A stretch of 64,000 bases of DNA from Cryptomeria japonica (GCF_030272615.1 NC_081410.1:504978942-505042941), one strand, 5' to 3'. Positions 35,581 to 47,407 are shown, numbered from the stretch's first letter. Numbers and translations: made by a program. The notes: a model not told the origin generated them from the sequence alone.

Positions 35581-35970
35581 GATATACAAATTCTAGTGGA
35601 AATTTGGGTTGAATTTAGCACTTTAACATACACAATTATGGTAATCAAAATTAGGAAGTTCACCAACTATATTATCTATGTTATTTTCTGACTGTTTGAT
35701 CAACACAACCTGCTCAAATTTCCCTAACACAAACTAAAAAAAATTATATCTCCTAGGAAGGAAAAAAATTGCATTCAAACCTAATCTTTCCCATATTTGT
35801 GCTAAATTTTTTTTGTATTGGTCTTTAATTAGTGTCACAGATGTTATGTCCCCCTATCGCAATCATTCGGAATCTATTTTGTATATATCCAAAACATGTT
35901 TTACATTCATCAAGACCCAACTTCGCATTTGACTGCTAAACCAGTGCTTCATAGGGTCACTCAAGACCCA
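35581..35970 (+). other. End of the D leader and unassigned junction sequence
   Basis: Noncoding D leader to about 35840, then about 130 bp that belong neither clearly to D nor to B. On the minus strand they read on from B's gag as WVLSDPMKHWFSSQ and MRSWVLMNVKHV. AAGACCCAACTT occurs twice here (35897-35920 and 35964-35976), once across the B breakpoint. No clear source. Confidence 0.4.
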
Positions 35971-36690
35971 ACTTTGTCCATGTATACCATACTCTACAGG
36001 CATGTCATGTTCTAATGTGTTGCCCCCAAATTTGACATGGGGTTTCCTTGTGTCCAAATTTTGAGCATACCTTTGAGTATCCAATTGCTTTGGTGGTTGA
36101 TCCTTAGCATTGGTATGTGATTGAGCATATTTTTCTACATAAGATTTCCATAATGGTCTGCAAAGGTGAGTATCATATGCTTGACCATGTGTGTATGGCA
36201 CCTCTGGTTTTTGAAACAAAGATGATGGTCATTCAGGCACCATATGTGGCCCTCTATTGCCTCCACTATAAGGACTCCTTTGATCCATGTTGGAGTGAGT
36301 TTGTTGCAAAGGTCGATTTTCCATTATTTGAGACATGTCAAAATCATGAGGAATCTTGGCTCCACTATGTGCCATCACTTGTAAAAAGTATTGTCTATCT
36401 CTCCTCATTATTTCCTCAACCAATCAATTGAAATGGGGATTCGTAATGGTGTCTTCCACTTCTGCTGAATGTACGGAAAATTTGTCCATATTGTCATTGT
36501 GTGTATCATTGTTGTTTGTAGTGTCCATGTTCTCAACATTTGGAATGTTTCTATAAGCATCCATGTCAGGTAATGTAGTATGATCAGAATTGAAAAAGAT
36601 ATCATTGTCATACTCATAGGAGCTCATGTTTGTGGACTCTTGAGCCTCTTTAGTTTCTCTCCTAGATTTTTGGGAATGGGTTTCAACCAT
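35971..36690 (-). pseudogene. Second, truncated gag copy of element B
   Basis: It starts MVETHSQKSRRETKEAQE at 36690 and is collinear with gag at 51066-50347. It includes the same TGA after HMVPE and proceeds to YGIHGQS, where identity ends at 35971 and unrelated sequence follows. Only the N-terminal part of gag, before the capsid-like core, is present. It cannot give a working Gag. Confidence 0.85.
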
Positions 36691-37180
36691 GAACTAGGTA
36701 TTGACCAAAATGTGTGAGACTAGATGAAAATGGAAAAGAGTATGGAAGACCAAGAGTTGAATGGAATGTAAATGAATCTGAGGTTTACTTGCAATGTCCA
36801 AAATGTAAGACCAAGTATGTATGTAGTAGAGTAGGTGTGGCTTCCAAAGAGATGATAGTTTCTCTTGATGAGGTAAGTTGACCTTGACTCTAAGTAAGAC
36901 CAAATGAGACCCAAAGGTGATAGACCTTGATGAGGGACCACTTAGCAAAATGTTCTTGTATGTAGTGTGTTGACAAAGTATGATGAGGACAAGCAAGTGA
37001 CCTTTTGACTCAAGTTTAGACAAATGTGAATGTAATGTAAGGTGTAAAGCAATGATGGACTTTGTGAGACCCAAAGACAGGTTGAATGCTAGATGAAAAC
37101 CTGTAGAAATAACCTAGGAAGCTCAAGAATTTCGAAACGAACTGTGTTTGTTTGTTGGATTGTAAAAGTTTTTTAATTCT

Positions 37181-37371
37181 GAACACAGACGTGCCTGTAT
37201 ACTGCACAGACGCAATTTCCTGACATAGACATGGTTCTGTTTAACACAGACGCGCTTCTAAGATTTTGTAAATGCAATGTTGATTCTGAGAACACAGACG
37301 CATTTCTGCCCTTCACAGACGCGGTTATACAACACAGACGCTATTATGTCAAACACATAAGCGTTTCTGCA
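37181..37371 (-). repeat. CGCGTCTGTG motif array, gag side, second leader copy
   Basis: About eight degenerate copies of plus-strand ACACAGACGCG lie 15-30 bp apart. The minus (sense) form is CGCGTCTGTGT. The matching array of the first leader is at 51508-51695. Several CpG sites differ between the two copies by transitions. Confidence 0.65.
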
Positions 37372-38090
37372 AAATTTGTGCAATTTTTTTCCAATCTGTG
37401 AAGTTGTTTTGTTGTGACCAAATCTGAATGTTCGACTATTTTTTTTTTGTGACAAGAGAACACAGTGTTGATGAGGACTCAATGTTTGCAAGTTTTGGAC
37501 TCAAAGAAAGTGTGATGTTTGATGTAAGAATGTTTTGCATACACTTGAAGACACAAAAGACACAATGTTTTGTTGTTTGGTCTTGAATGTTTGATTGTTC
37601 AAGATAAGTCAAGCACAATTCTTATGGCTGGCCAAGACAATAGTTGTCGATCCCACATGGGGTTTTACCCCCGAGGCTACGCTATTCAAAGTGGATACTT
37701 AGATGCTTGACCTCACTGGCTCCACCCTCGGCACTCACTTCTCAGGTCAGCCAAGCATCAGTCCCCATGAAAAATCTCCATGGCGAACTTTGTATCTCTA
37801 CTAGGAACCGTATGTGTGTGGGCCACTGCCAGAGGTCCGACCTCCTACCCCAACAACTAGAAGGATTTTGGCTTCTAAAACAAAAAGGTGCTAGTAAGGG
37901 CATCCGCTCATGTGGCCATACATGCGACACTTTCAGCTCTGTAAATACAGAAGGCTCCCAGCTGGTAGGGGTTACGCCCTACAACTGATCAAATAAATTT
38001 GATCAAATGGGTTTATGGGGAGACATAGTGTCGGTATGAACTAATCAACACACGTTATCCATAGTTTTCACCATGAATACAATTGTTTAT

Positions 38091-38127
38091 AGTGGTTCAG
38101 AAGAGGTGGGTTTTCCTCGCTACCACT
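38091..38127 (-). other. Leader hairpin AGTGG/CCACT, second leader copy
   Basis: In sense orientation GACCCAAGTGGTAGCGAGG leads to ACCACTATAAAC; AGTGGT pairs with ACCACT, and GAGG with CCTC inside the loop. The same hairpin is at 52453-52417. Confidence 0.5.
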
Positions 38128-38575
38128 TGGGTCGTTCTCTTCTCACTAGTAGTCCTAATGACCACACGGGAAGACAGGCCCTCTAAAGATTAAACATAAA
38201 GAGCCTATTGCTCAAGACACAAAAGACAATGATTCAATTTTAGTGCACCAATTGAAGTGTTTGCTAGTCTATGAAAACAAGGCACACAATAAAAATCCAA
38301 AAACCCTTGCCAAGGACCTGCAACAAAGATTTATTAGTAGTTTGGATTCTTTGAAATAATCACCCCTTCCTGCAAGCACACAAGTTAGGTAAATTTTAGA
38401 TCCAAAAGACTTTGTGAAAATAGGGGCCTTCGACAAAATGATTTTGCTTTCAAGACAAGCTGCACCAATTTCGTTAGCTAGATTTGAAGATGTTAGCTCA
38501 AAATAAACTAGATCTGAAAAACCAAATGATTAAAAACTGAATCAATGAAAAAAAAAACCCTAAAAATTAAATCAG

Positions 38576-38832
38576 TGTGCACAAACACGGGTACAATACA
38601 TAGACGCGCTTCTATGAGACACAGACGTGACTCCGTAACGCAGACACGCCTACAAACCCCACAGACACGACAAGAGATCAGAGACACGTTTTTTGGAATC
38701 TACAAGAAAAGTTGAAACAGTGTCGCAGACGTAGACGTGATTCCAGATGTCACAGATGCGGCAGAAAGTCACAAACGCAATCTAGAAGTGCACAGACGTG
38801 ACAGAAAACCAAAAACGCGATCTGAAAGTACG
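38576..38832 (-). repeat. CGCGTCTGTG motif array, primer-site side, second leader copy
   Basis: Roughly a dozen copies of plus-strand CACAGACGYG, such as CATAGACGCG, CACAGACGTG and CACAAACGCA, cover 257 bp. The matching array is at 52905-53168, where more copies keep CG. Confidence 0.65.
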
Positions 38833-38930
38833 CAAACGTGAAAATATCAAAATGCTGTCGAAAAATGTCAGATCTGAAACTTCAAGACACAAAATCTGCA
38901 ACAAGGATGTTAAATGCAAAAGGGACAAGA

Positions 38931-38948
38931 GTCCCACCGGGCGTGCCA
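38931..38948 (-). promoter_or_regulatory. Primer-binding site, middle LTR of element B
   Basis: The minus strand reads TGGCACGCCCGGTGGGAC three bases after the LTR end. It begins TGG, as required to pair with a tRNA CCA end. The tRNA was not identified. Confidence 0.7.
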
Positions 38949-38951
38949 AAA

Positions 38952-39694
38952 TGTATACAGTGAAAATGGATAACAATAATAACAATATTGAAAGACTAAA
39001 TGGATTCAACTACAAAACCCTAGCCTAACAACAACAAAGATCCACCATAACATATGAAGATTACCTAAGACAATGCAAATCAAATGAAATCACAAAGATT
39101 ATACCATGAAATGTCCAATAGGGTTTGGATCTCCATTGATCTTGCTTGATATATTTGCTCTCAGATTTTATGTGCACAAGAGCTCAACAAAGAACAGAAT
39201 GTGGTTGCAAGTAGGATCACATATGAAAGTGCAAAGCGTAGTCGGGGCTGAATGCATAGTCAGGGTTTGATAATGAAGGAAGTATCCTCTTATATAGAAG
39301 ACACTATATAAAATGGAGGGATAAGATTGAGAGGTGTAAAAGGAGGTCGGCTATGATTAGAGGGTAGGTAAAGAAAATAATGAAATAATGAAAGGGTAGG
39401 TAGTGTATGAATTAAGAGATGAATGACATGTGTCATGGGTAGAAAAGCCTAATGAATTATTTATTTAATAGAGAAAGTGGGATCAATTAAATAAATAAGA
39501 TGTTTATTTAATTTAGGAAAAAGGGTAATTTAAATAAATAAATGTATTTATTTAAATGAGAAATAAGGCTAGAAGAGGATAAATGAATTAATTAAATAAA
39601 TAAAGATTTATTTAATTAATAGAAGAATTAGGCTAAAGTGATTAAATAAATAAAATATTTATTTAATTAGACATGACAATTTTAGGTGTCTACA
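38952..39694 (-). repeat. Element B middle LTR (3' LTR of the complete unit), 743 bp
   Basis: It starts TGTAGACACCTAAAATTGTC next to the polypurine tract and ends TGTATACA. About ten substitutions separate it from the LTR at 53280-54042, plus one 20-bp deletion inside a palindrome near 39455. Confidence 0.93.
39289..39296 (-). promoter_or_regulatory. TATA box, middle LTR of element B
   Basis: Minus strand TATATAAG followed by AGGATACTTCC, about 400 bp into the LTR and downstream of the palindrome-rich U3. Confidence 0.6.
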
Positions 39695-39708
39695 TTTTGC
39701 CCCTCTTT
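39695..39708 (-). promoter_or_regulatory. Polypurine tract of element B
   Basis: The minus strand reads AAAGAGGGGCAAAA directly before the LTR start TGTAGACACC. It differs at one base from element A's tract. Confidence 0.85.
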
Positions 39709-39946
39709 GAGACAATGCGGCTTGTCGCGTTGTTTCAAAGAAGATAATATGAACTGATACAAAGTTGCCCCAAGATGGGAATGATATGCCCCCTCGAGAG
39801 ATTGGATGAAAATGTCTGGAAAGATCGCAGACAATCTCTCGATAAGAAAGAAAGGCTAGAATGGACTGACCGGATAGAGTGACAGAGTCACGGGATAAAG
39901 AAGACTGACTCGAGAAACGAGGGCTAGGACTAGGGCTAGGGCAGTC

Positions 39947-39954
39947 TATAAATA
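39947..39954 (+). promoter_or_regulatory. TATA box of the antisense PMD gene
   Basis: TATAAATA in the context CAGTCTATAAATAGACC, 96 bp upstream of the first ATG and on the strand opposite to element B. The TCTATAAATAGA sequence is partly palindromic. It is a classical plant core promoter match at plausible spacing. Confidence 0.65.
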
Positions 39955-40042
39955 GACCACGAGGGGAAAACATCCTCATTGTCATCCACACATCCACGAG
40001 ATCAGAGTGCAGAGTGAGATAGAGCAGCAGCAGTTAGCAGCA

Positions 40043-41743
40043 ATGGCATTGGTTCACAAATTCGATCCCGGACTAGAGATGACAGTCACCTTGGAGGATG
40101 TGTACAGGATACTGCAGGTACCGATCGATGGGGAGCTAATTCCTTATGATCGAGATAGAGCCAGGGATGCCCTAAGACGAGTGTTTCAGGATCCCGGACT
40201 AGAGATGAAGGCTGGACACGTGGCATGGGACACGATGACAGCGACGGGACTAGCACTACCAGCAGTGCTAGGGGGAGTGATCAGTGGGTTCTTGTGTCCA
40301 GACAGGGCGACACAAGGGTTGGCTGTGGGCTGGGGGAGCACCTTAGAGACACTGGTTACATAGCACACTAGATATGCCTGGGGACCGTGTGTGCTGGCAC
40401 ACTTGTATTACGAGCTACATCAGTTTGTATATCATGGATCTGTAGGATTGGGCTATGGAGTTACATTGTTGCAGGTATGGGCCTATGAGCATCTGTCGGT
40501 TACCCGACCGATACATTTCAGGGGCAGGGGTCATGGACGTAGCTTTGTTCATCTGTATGATATGATTACATCACAGCCACGGATTGGCAGGTTGGAGCAT
40601 TGGCGTCGAGTCCTAGATGAGATCGACACTGTGATATGGAGGCCATACCTTGGGTGCGAGCAGTGGGAGGAGGACACAGTGGATCTCCCGTATACCTTTC
40701 AAAGCAAATATCTGATTGGGCGAACGCCCTATATATTGGAGAGACAACTGATTGACAGAGTATGCAGGCAGTTTGGCCATATTCAGTGGATGCCACGGGG
40801 TTCCGGGATGTATGCTCGGACAGTCAGGGATCAGGTACACTTTGGGCCACTGTTGTCGTATGATCAGGCCGTGACACAGCTAGTAGAGATGGTGTCGATG
40901 CCATGGGACATGTGGTAAGATATTGAGGAGGCAGGCATGGATGTCGAGTACACGACGTATTGGGCTGAGCATCTCTTTCCACGACTGACACACCCAGGGG
41001 AGCTTCTAGAGGGAGACAGTGGTGGGGATGAGGATGATGATGGAGATGGTGGGGGGAGAGGCCGACGAAGGAGGCGGGGTGTTATTAGAGAGAGGAGGGT
41101 GGTTCCACGGAGAGAGGGTGGGGAGGAGAGACAGGCTCGGGTGGTGAGGGGTCGGGGTGGATTGCCACTACAGGTGCCAGCAGCACAGGGTACGAGACAG
41201 GTGCAGGGACAGGGAAAGAGGCAAGTACAGGCACATGTACTAGTACAGGGGGAGCCACAGGCAGAGCCACAAGCAAAGCCACAGGCAGAGGCAAAGGGGG
41301 CCGAGGTGGAGGAGGATTAGCTAGTTAAGCTGAGGGAGATCTGCCAAGGACAGGCAGATGAGATTCAAGACCTAGAGAGGGAGACCGCTAGGCTCAGGAG
41401 GCGACTGAGGGAGACAGAGCATGAGTGGGATTAGGCTATCCAGCGCTATACTGAGGCTGAGATAGCATTGAGGGCTGGGAGGCAGGCATCAGAGGATACA
41501 GGGGCTGGATATGTCTATGTTCTACAGGCGGGGGAGGAGATAGGTTACTGGCATGACCTATACTACGGGGTAGTGCCACCAGAGAAGCGGGCGAGGAGCT
41601 TCCGCAAACCATTGTGGACAGCGACGACTACGGGAGGGAGCCAAAGGCGACAGGCGTCCAGCGGTGGGGTTATGGGTCCTCCACCACCACCAAATAGAGG
41701 GGACAAGAGGGATGATCCTGGGGCGGGTCCTTCTAGGGCTTAG
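40043..41743 (+). pseudogene. Plant mobile domain (PMD, MAIN-like) protein carried antisense by element B; four in-frame stops
   Basis: ATG at 40043 (MALVHKFDPG) follows a TATA box. The frame is uninterrupted by frameshifts to TAG at 41741-41743 (567 codons). Internal stops: TAG 40361-40363, TAA 40916-40918, TAG 41318-41320, TAG 41432-41434. PMD signatures are TLEDVYRILQVPIDGE, LAHLYYELHQFVYHG, YGVTLLQVWAYEHL and RHGRS-type basic sequence. A second half has WRPYLGCEQWEEDTVDLP and IDRVCRQFGHIQWMP. It continues into an acidic run (GDSGGDEDDDGDGGG), Arg-rich and Gln/Ala/Pro repeats, a Glu/Arg coiled coil (41320-41430) and a Gly-rich end. In plants PMD proteins act in transposon silencing and are also carried by transposons. 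Here it lies between pol and the 3' LTR. A recently disabled cargo gene is the best reading. Confidence 0.88.
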
Positions 41744-42609
41744 ATTCCGTCGAGGCCAGGCGGCTCCGAGGGAGGGAGTTCATCATAGTCGTAGAGGGCT
41801 CCCTATGTATCAGTATTGTACTATTTTTGTATGATGATGTAGACACCTACGGGTGATTGTAGGCATATGATTTTGACATCATTGTATCATGACACTTTAT
41901 ATATATATATGAGATGATTCATTTTTGCGGCAGCTATATGCATGTTTACCTATGTGATGAGATGTTTAATGATGTATGTTTTATGTGATGGTTATGATAT
42001 GGATGCAAATATGTACATGATGAAATGCAATATTTTTCATTCTTTTATGTTTTTAAATGTTATGCAAATGCAAATGTGAATGTATGAAATGCAAATAAAT
42101 ATGATAATGCAAATGACTATTTACATGATGAAAATGTAAAATGTGCTAATATGTGTTGTGTGCAGGATGTGATACAATTATGATATCTATATGTATGTAT
42201 GAAATGATTATATGTGGTAATGCAGGTGTAACTACATGAAATGCAAATATTTTTGGCGTGTCATTATACTCAGTCATGTGATAGCGAGCTACATGGATTC
42301 AAGAAGGACTATGGAGGTCAATCAAGAATGGGGGATGGAAGACAGAAGATATGAAAGTGAAAAAGCTTCTTGTGCGTTATCATCATTGAGCTTTATTATG
42401 GCAAGTAGGTTGTGACAATCAAGGCATATGTTTGACCCAGAAAGTCCTTGTACTATTTGCATGGAGATAAGACAGTCACAAACAAGGAATGCCCCAGTTC
42501 ACACTAAACTCACAGTGTCCTCATATCCTTGGACAAGTCATAGCATTACTAAGAGACAATCCACAGACAGCAAATACAAATAGGTGACGATACCCCATCG
42601 TCGCCTTTC

Positions 42610-42660
42610 TAGTCAAAGACATCCTGGAGATAAAATCTCTAGTCAGAGACATCCTGGAAA
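42610..42660 (-). repeat. Two-copy short repeat in the tail of element B
   Basis: Plus-strand CTAGTCAAAGACATCCTGGA and CTAGTCAGAGACATCCTGGA lie 30 bp apart. In sense orientation CCAGGATGTCT resembles the ACAGGATGTCC core of the four-copy repeat of element A at 13430-13627. Confidence 0.5.
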
Positions 42661-43376
42661 AGCTAAAAGACATGTCACCAAAAGATAAAATCAAAAGAAA
42701 ACCAAGACTCGACACCAACATCCACTGTAGTCCTCAAATTTAGTGTCTCTTGTCACTTGTATAAGTCTTATTTGATTGTGGTCACAATGTTTACTGTCAC
42801 AAAAAGGATAGATCACACTGAACCATATGTTGTCTGAGTCTGTTGAAAGATTTGATTTGTTGAAGCCCATTGTTGTTGTTGTGTCTTATCTGAAACTAAC
42901 TGAATCCATGAAACTGATACTTTATTACGGAGAAGACTGAACTTTATTGTGGCTTGGTGATGCAAATGCTGCTTTATTGCGGATTGTGTGCGGATAGACT
43001 GAAGAAAAGTGGAAGAAACTGTACTCCTCGAAAACATGTGATGTTCTCAGTTCCACACCCATCACTAGACGTAGGATTTGCCTTAGCCATAGATAGGATC
43101 TGATTTATTATGGATGGAAAGGAGTGAAAAGGGAGGTTTATTATGAATGGCGAACCAATCTTGGGTAGATCAATAACAAGCCATGATGGGAATGTGTAAG
43201 TTTATTATGAACGAATAGGTTGTGAGTGTGTGCAAAGTGAAAGGATGCGAGTGAATCCTGAAGGAGGGAGGAGCAATGTCTCTACGCATGGCGCTGGTGA
43301 CCCAATTTTCACAATGGTACTTGCCCAGGGCGCCACCGAAGTGGTTTTCACCGTTAGACGAAATGTTTTTCTTTAC

Positions 43377-43530
43377 TTTTTTTTTTTTTTTTGATTTTTT
43401 GATTTTTTTTTTTTTTTTGTTGTCACAAGGCACCTGTTTGCCAAGTTTTCACCAAGTAACGATTGTTTATGTTTTTATGATTTTTTTTTTGTATTTTTGA
43501 AATTTTTGAATTTATTTTGTGTATTTTTGA
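43377..43530. repeat. T-rich homopolymer tract
   Basis: T runs of 17-18 bases separated by GA, followed by TTTTTTTTTGTATTTTTG. It is simple-sequence DNA just after the end of B pol. Confidence 0.8.
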
Positions 43531-43549
43531 ATTAGGATACTCTGAAGAG

Positions 43550-46500
43550 CTATGTGTAAAACCTGCGAAGGTGCATGCTGTTGATAGGATCCTCCAAAGG
43601 TTCACCTTCTGTAGTTGAGAGCTGATATGCCCCAGATCCATATGTTGTTGTAATGATGTAAGGACCAAGCCAGTTTGGTTCGAACTTGCCCTTCTTCTCT
43701 CTATCTTGCTAATTTTTGGGGTTTTCTCTGAGAACCAAATCACCTACCTCAAATGTGCGAGGCTTGACTTTGTGACTGTAGTTGCGACTCATTCATTGTT
43801 GATAAGCATTGAGATGATTAAAAGCAGTTTGTCTTCGTTCATCCAATAGTTCAAGTTCTTGTAAGCGAGAGACCCTATAGTCTTTATCACTGATAATGTT
43901 TTGCAAAGAGACTCATAAAGAGGGTAGCTCGACCTCAATAGGCAAGATGGCTTCAGCGTCATAGACAAGTGAATAGGGTGTAGCTCCTGTAGGTGTGCGA
44001 ACACTTGTGCGGTAGGCCCAAAGTGCAGGATTAAGTTGGATATGCCAATTACGGCTAACGTCATCGACTGTCTTTTTTAAGATTTTAAGGATTGTTTTAT
44101 TAGACGCCTCAGCTTGACCGTTACCTTGGGGGTAATATGGTGTGGAGAAACGATGGGAAATATGGAAGCGGTCACAGAGTTCACGAACATCCTGATTTTT
44201 GAAGGGACGCCCGTTATCGGTGATAATGGAAACAGGAATACCGTATCGACAAATGATATAGTTGAGAATGAATGTAGCCATTTGTTTTCCAGTGACTTGC
44301 ATGAGAGGCACGGCTTCAATCCATTTTGTGAAATACTCTGTGGCAGTGTAATGAATTTATGACCGTTGGAAGGAGGGTGAATCTTGCTTATGAGATCGAG
44401 TCCCCACTGACAAAAGGGCCAAGGAGTCGCAATTGGTTGAAGTTCTTGCACTGGCGCATGAATGAGGTCTCCATGAAGTTGACATTGCTTATATTTCCTG
44501 ACAAACTGATATGAGTCTTTTTCCATATTGGGCCAGTAATATCCAGTCCTGATGAGTTTCTTGGCTAAGGTAGGACCACTAGAATGTGGACCACATATCC
44601 CTTCATGTACTTCACATAACGCAATCTGAGCTTCATCGCTTTCTAAACATCTAAGAAGAGTGCCATCTAGACCTCGACGGTATAGGACATCGGCTAAAAT
44701 GACGTATCGAGAAGATTGACAAAGTGCTACATTGGTTATTGGATAGATCAGGAGGTAGGGTATTGTCACGAAGGTATGTGAAAATGGAACCATGTAACTG
44801 GGACTCGGGACCAACGACACATATCATCTTAATAGGAGTGATTTCATATGAGGGAATCAAAAGGTTATCCACCAAGAACTCATAGCGGGTCTCATTCGGA
44901 GGTAGATCGATTAGCGAAGCAATTGTAGCCATGGCATCTGCGGCTCGATTCTGCTCTCTTGGTATCTGCTCAAAGTCTATCTTTGTGAAATGTTGTTTAA
45001 GGTCATCCACCATTCTTTTGTAAGGCATTAATTTCTCATCCTTTGTTTGGTAATCATCAGTTGCTTGACGGATTACAAGTTGAGAGTCCCCAAAAACACG
45101 AAGTTCCTGGATCTTCCACTGAACTGCAATCCGTAATCCAGTTGTTAATGCCTCATATTCTGCTATATTATTAGTGCATGGAAATGATAATCGATATGAT
45201 TTTGGTATAGAATCCCCTTGAGGAGTTATGAAGAGGATGCCAGCTCCTGCCCCATGCTGTGTGTATGAGTCGTCAAAGTATAGTTGCCATGGCTTTGCAT
45301 CTGACACTGTTAAAATGGATTCGTCTGGAAATTCTAAAATTAGAGGAACATCATCTATCATGGGAGCATCCACTAACTGATCTGCGATGGCTTGTCCTTT
45401 TATTGCTTTTCTGTCCACATACTCGATGTCGAATTCACTCAAGATCATTACCCATTTGGCTAGTCGCCCAGTAAGCGTTGCTTTATTGAGAAGGTATTCC
45501 AATGGATCGATCCTTGCAACCAACTTAGTCTTATGAGTTAGCATGTAATGTCGTAATTTCTACGAAGCAAAGACCACAGCGAGACATGCATGCTCAATTG
45601 GTGTGTAGTTTAGCTCATATCCCACCAATGTGCGACTGATATAGTATACTGCCTTTTCTTTGCCCCCAGCAACTTGTTGTGCTAAGAGTGCCCCCAGTGC
45701 TATTGAAGTGGTTGATATGTATAATAATAAAAGCTGATTTAGAACTGGTGGCATCAAAATTGGTGGATTCAGAAGATAATCTTTGAGTATCTAGAAAGCC
45801 TATTGACAGTTATCATCCCATTTGAATTTGATGTTTTTATGTAGCAAGTGCTGAAAGGGATTACATTTATCTGCAAGTTGTGCTATGAATCTTCATATGG
45901 ACTAAAGTCTCCCTTGTAAAGACCGAAGTTGATTGATATTTCTTGGTGGTTGCATCTCTAGGATGGCCTTGACATTTGCTGGATCGGCTTCGATTCCTCT
46001 TTTTGATACAATGAATCCTAGGACCTTCCCGGAGGTTACTCCAAAGACACATTTCTTGGGGTTTAATCTTACTTTGTATTTTTCCAACTAATCAAAGATG
46101 ACTGAAAGTATGTCCAAATGTGTATCTCTGTCTATTGATTTGCCCAAGAGGTCGTCAATATAATCTTCTATAGTTACGTGCATGAGATCATGAAAGATAG
46201 TAGTCATGGCTCTTTGATATGTAGCGCCTGCATTTTTTAGCCCAAAGGGCATGACATTCCAACAAAAAGTTCCCCAAGGACAAGTGAATGATGTTTTGTG
46301 TTGATCCTCAGACGCAATCTTTATTTGATTATAACCAAAGAATCCATCCATCAACGATAACATTTCATGACCTGCTGTGAGATCTACAATCAAATCTATG
46401 TTTGGTAATGGGAAGTCATCCTTAGGACAAGCTTTGTTGATGTCTCTAAAATTTGTACATATTCTGATGTTGCGATTTGGTTTACTGATAGGTACTAAGT

Positions 46501-47407
46501 TGGAGATCCATTCAGGATAATCAATTGGGCATATGAATCTGACATCCAATAATTTTTCAAGCTCTGCTTTGACCAATAATGCGACTTGTGGATGCATCTT
46601 TCTTAATTTCTGTTTCACTGGTTTTGCCCCTGGTTTAACTGTCAAATGATGCATTACCAAATCTAGATCCAACCCAGGCATATCAGCATATGACCATGCA
46701 AAGTTGATTTGTCGTTCTATGAAGAAACTTATGAATTTTGACCTTTCTGACTCTGTCAAAGATTCAGCCAAGAATATGTTGTGTGGAACCTCTTCTATAC
46801 CAATATTTGTTTTGATAGTCTCCTCTACCAACATGGATGACTTTTCCTCATATGATGCTGGGAGAATGTTGAGCCTTCCATCTTCGGGTGCCTCAGAGAG
46901 GTTTTTGTCCTCAGATATGTCCTTTCTTTTTACTTTTTTGGGATCAGACAGCGCCACAGTGTGGTTTTCACCATAAGACCCTTGGTTTGTTTTTATTTTC
47001 ATATTTTTGCGACTAGAAGGCCTGACACCCTCACTGAAATATGCCATGCTATTGAGTTCTATAGTGTATTTTTCTTTATGGTCCCCAGGGAGAAGATCAT
47101 CTCATATGCCAAGATAGTCAATAAAAGCTTCATCATTTTGGAATGTGTCAAACTGTGCAGGCCCTTCATGATCCCAAACAATAAGTTGGTGGTGGACAAG
47201 AGGAAGGCCTTTAATGTCCTCGAAGTTAGTGGAGCTAAGAGTGAAGATGCAGTTATATTCAGGTATGTCGAGGTAGTTATCGAGGTCATCGTTGGCGCTC
47301 TCCTCATTAGTCTCGATCGTGAACGAATCCAAATTATCATCACTAGTAGCGCATTCTGGGACAGGTGTTCTCATTCTATGTGATTCCAACCTAGGACCTA
47401 GAGACAA
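43550..47407 (-). pseudogene. Element B pol: RT, RNase H, aRNH, integrase; two frameshifts and a few stops
   Basis: The frame opens near 47407. RT shows INFAWSYADMPGLDLDLVMH, RICTNFRDINKACPKDDFPL, LMDGFFGYNQIKIASED and catalytic YIDD (near 46160). RNase H shows VYYISRTLVGYELNY. The aRNH shows WQLYFDDSYTQHGAGAGILF (D-D where D-G is usual), AEYEAL, FGDSQLV and NRAADAMA. Integrase has EVHEGICGPHSSG, YKQCQLHG (first Cys replaced by Tyr), WGLDLISKI, TDNGRPF and NGQAEASN, then FEPNWLGPYIITTTYGSG, and ends LRRFYT with TAG at 43550-43552. Frame breaks lie near 44735 and 44350. It is recent enough that all domains align without gaps. Confidence 0.9.

Larger units (their letters stand above)
36691..38930 (-). 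other. Second leader copy of element B
   Basis: Untranslated sequence between the primer site (38948) and gag (36690), nearly identical to 51067-53258. It has motif arrays at both ends and the conserved block in the middle (38205-37617). No gene; short open frames in it are not supported. Confidence 0.75.
41744..43549 (-). other. Noncoding tail of element B between PMD and pol
   Basis: 1.8 kb without a gene. It holds a TATATATATA run (41900), two short units with CTAGTCARAGACATCCTGG (42611, 42641) related to element A's tandem repeat, and long T runs in plus orientation (43377-43530). It is probably the 3' region of both the PMD transcript (plus) and the pol transcript (minus). Confidence 0.55.

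Noticed and set aside
37181-38832. Short repeats in B's leader as a CRISPR-like or tandem satellite array
   Set aside because: Copies are only about 10 bp, degenerate and irregularly spaced in a plant retrotransposon leader; nothing supports CRISPR.
40566-41294. Minus-strand open frames inside the PMD gene
   Set aside because: Shadows of the plus-strand PMD frame; only the plus strand shows conserved PMD motifs and a fitting promoter.
41839-41850. TGTAGACACCTA on the plus strand as an LTR start
   Set aside because: It is followed by CGGGTGATTG, not the AAAATTG of the LTR group, and no LTR sequence or partner follows; chance match near the end of the PMD region.
43276-43500. Phe-rich open frame in the T tract
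   Set aside because: Direct translation of homopolymer T runs.
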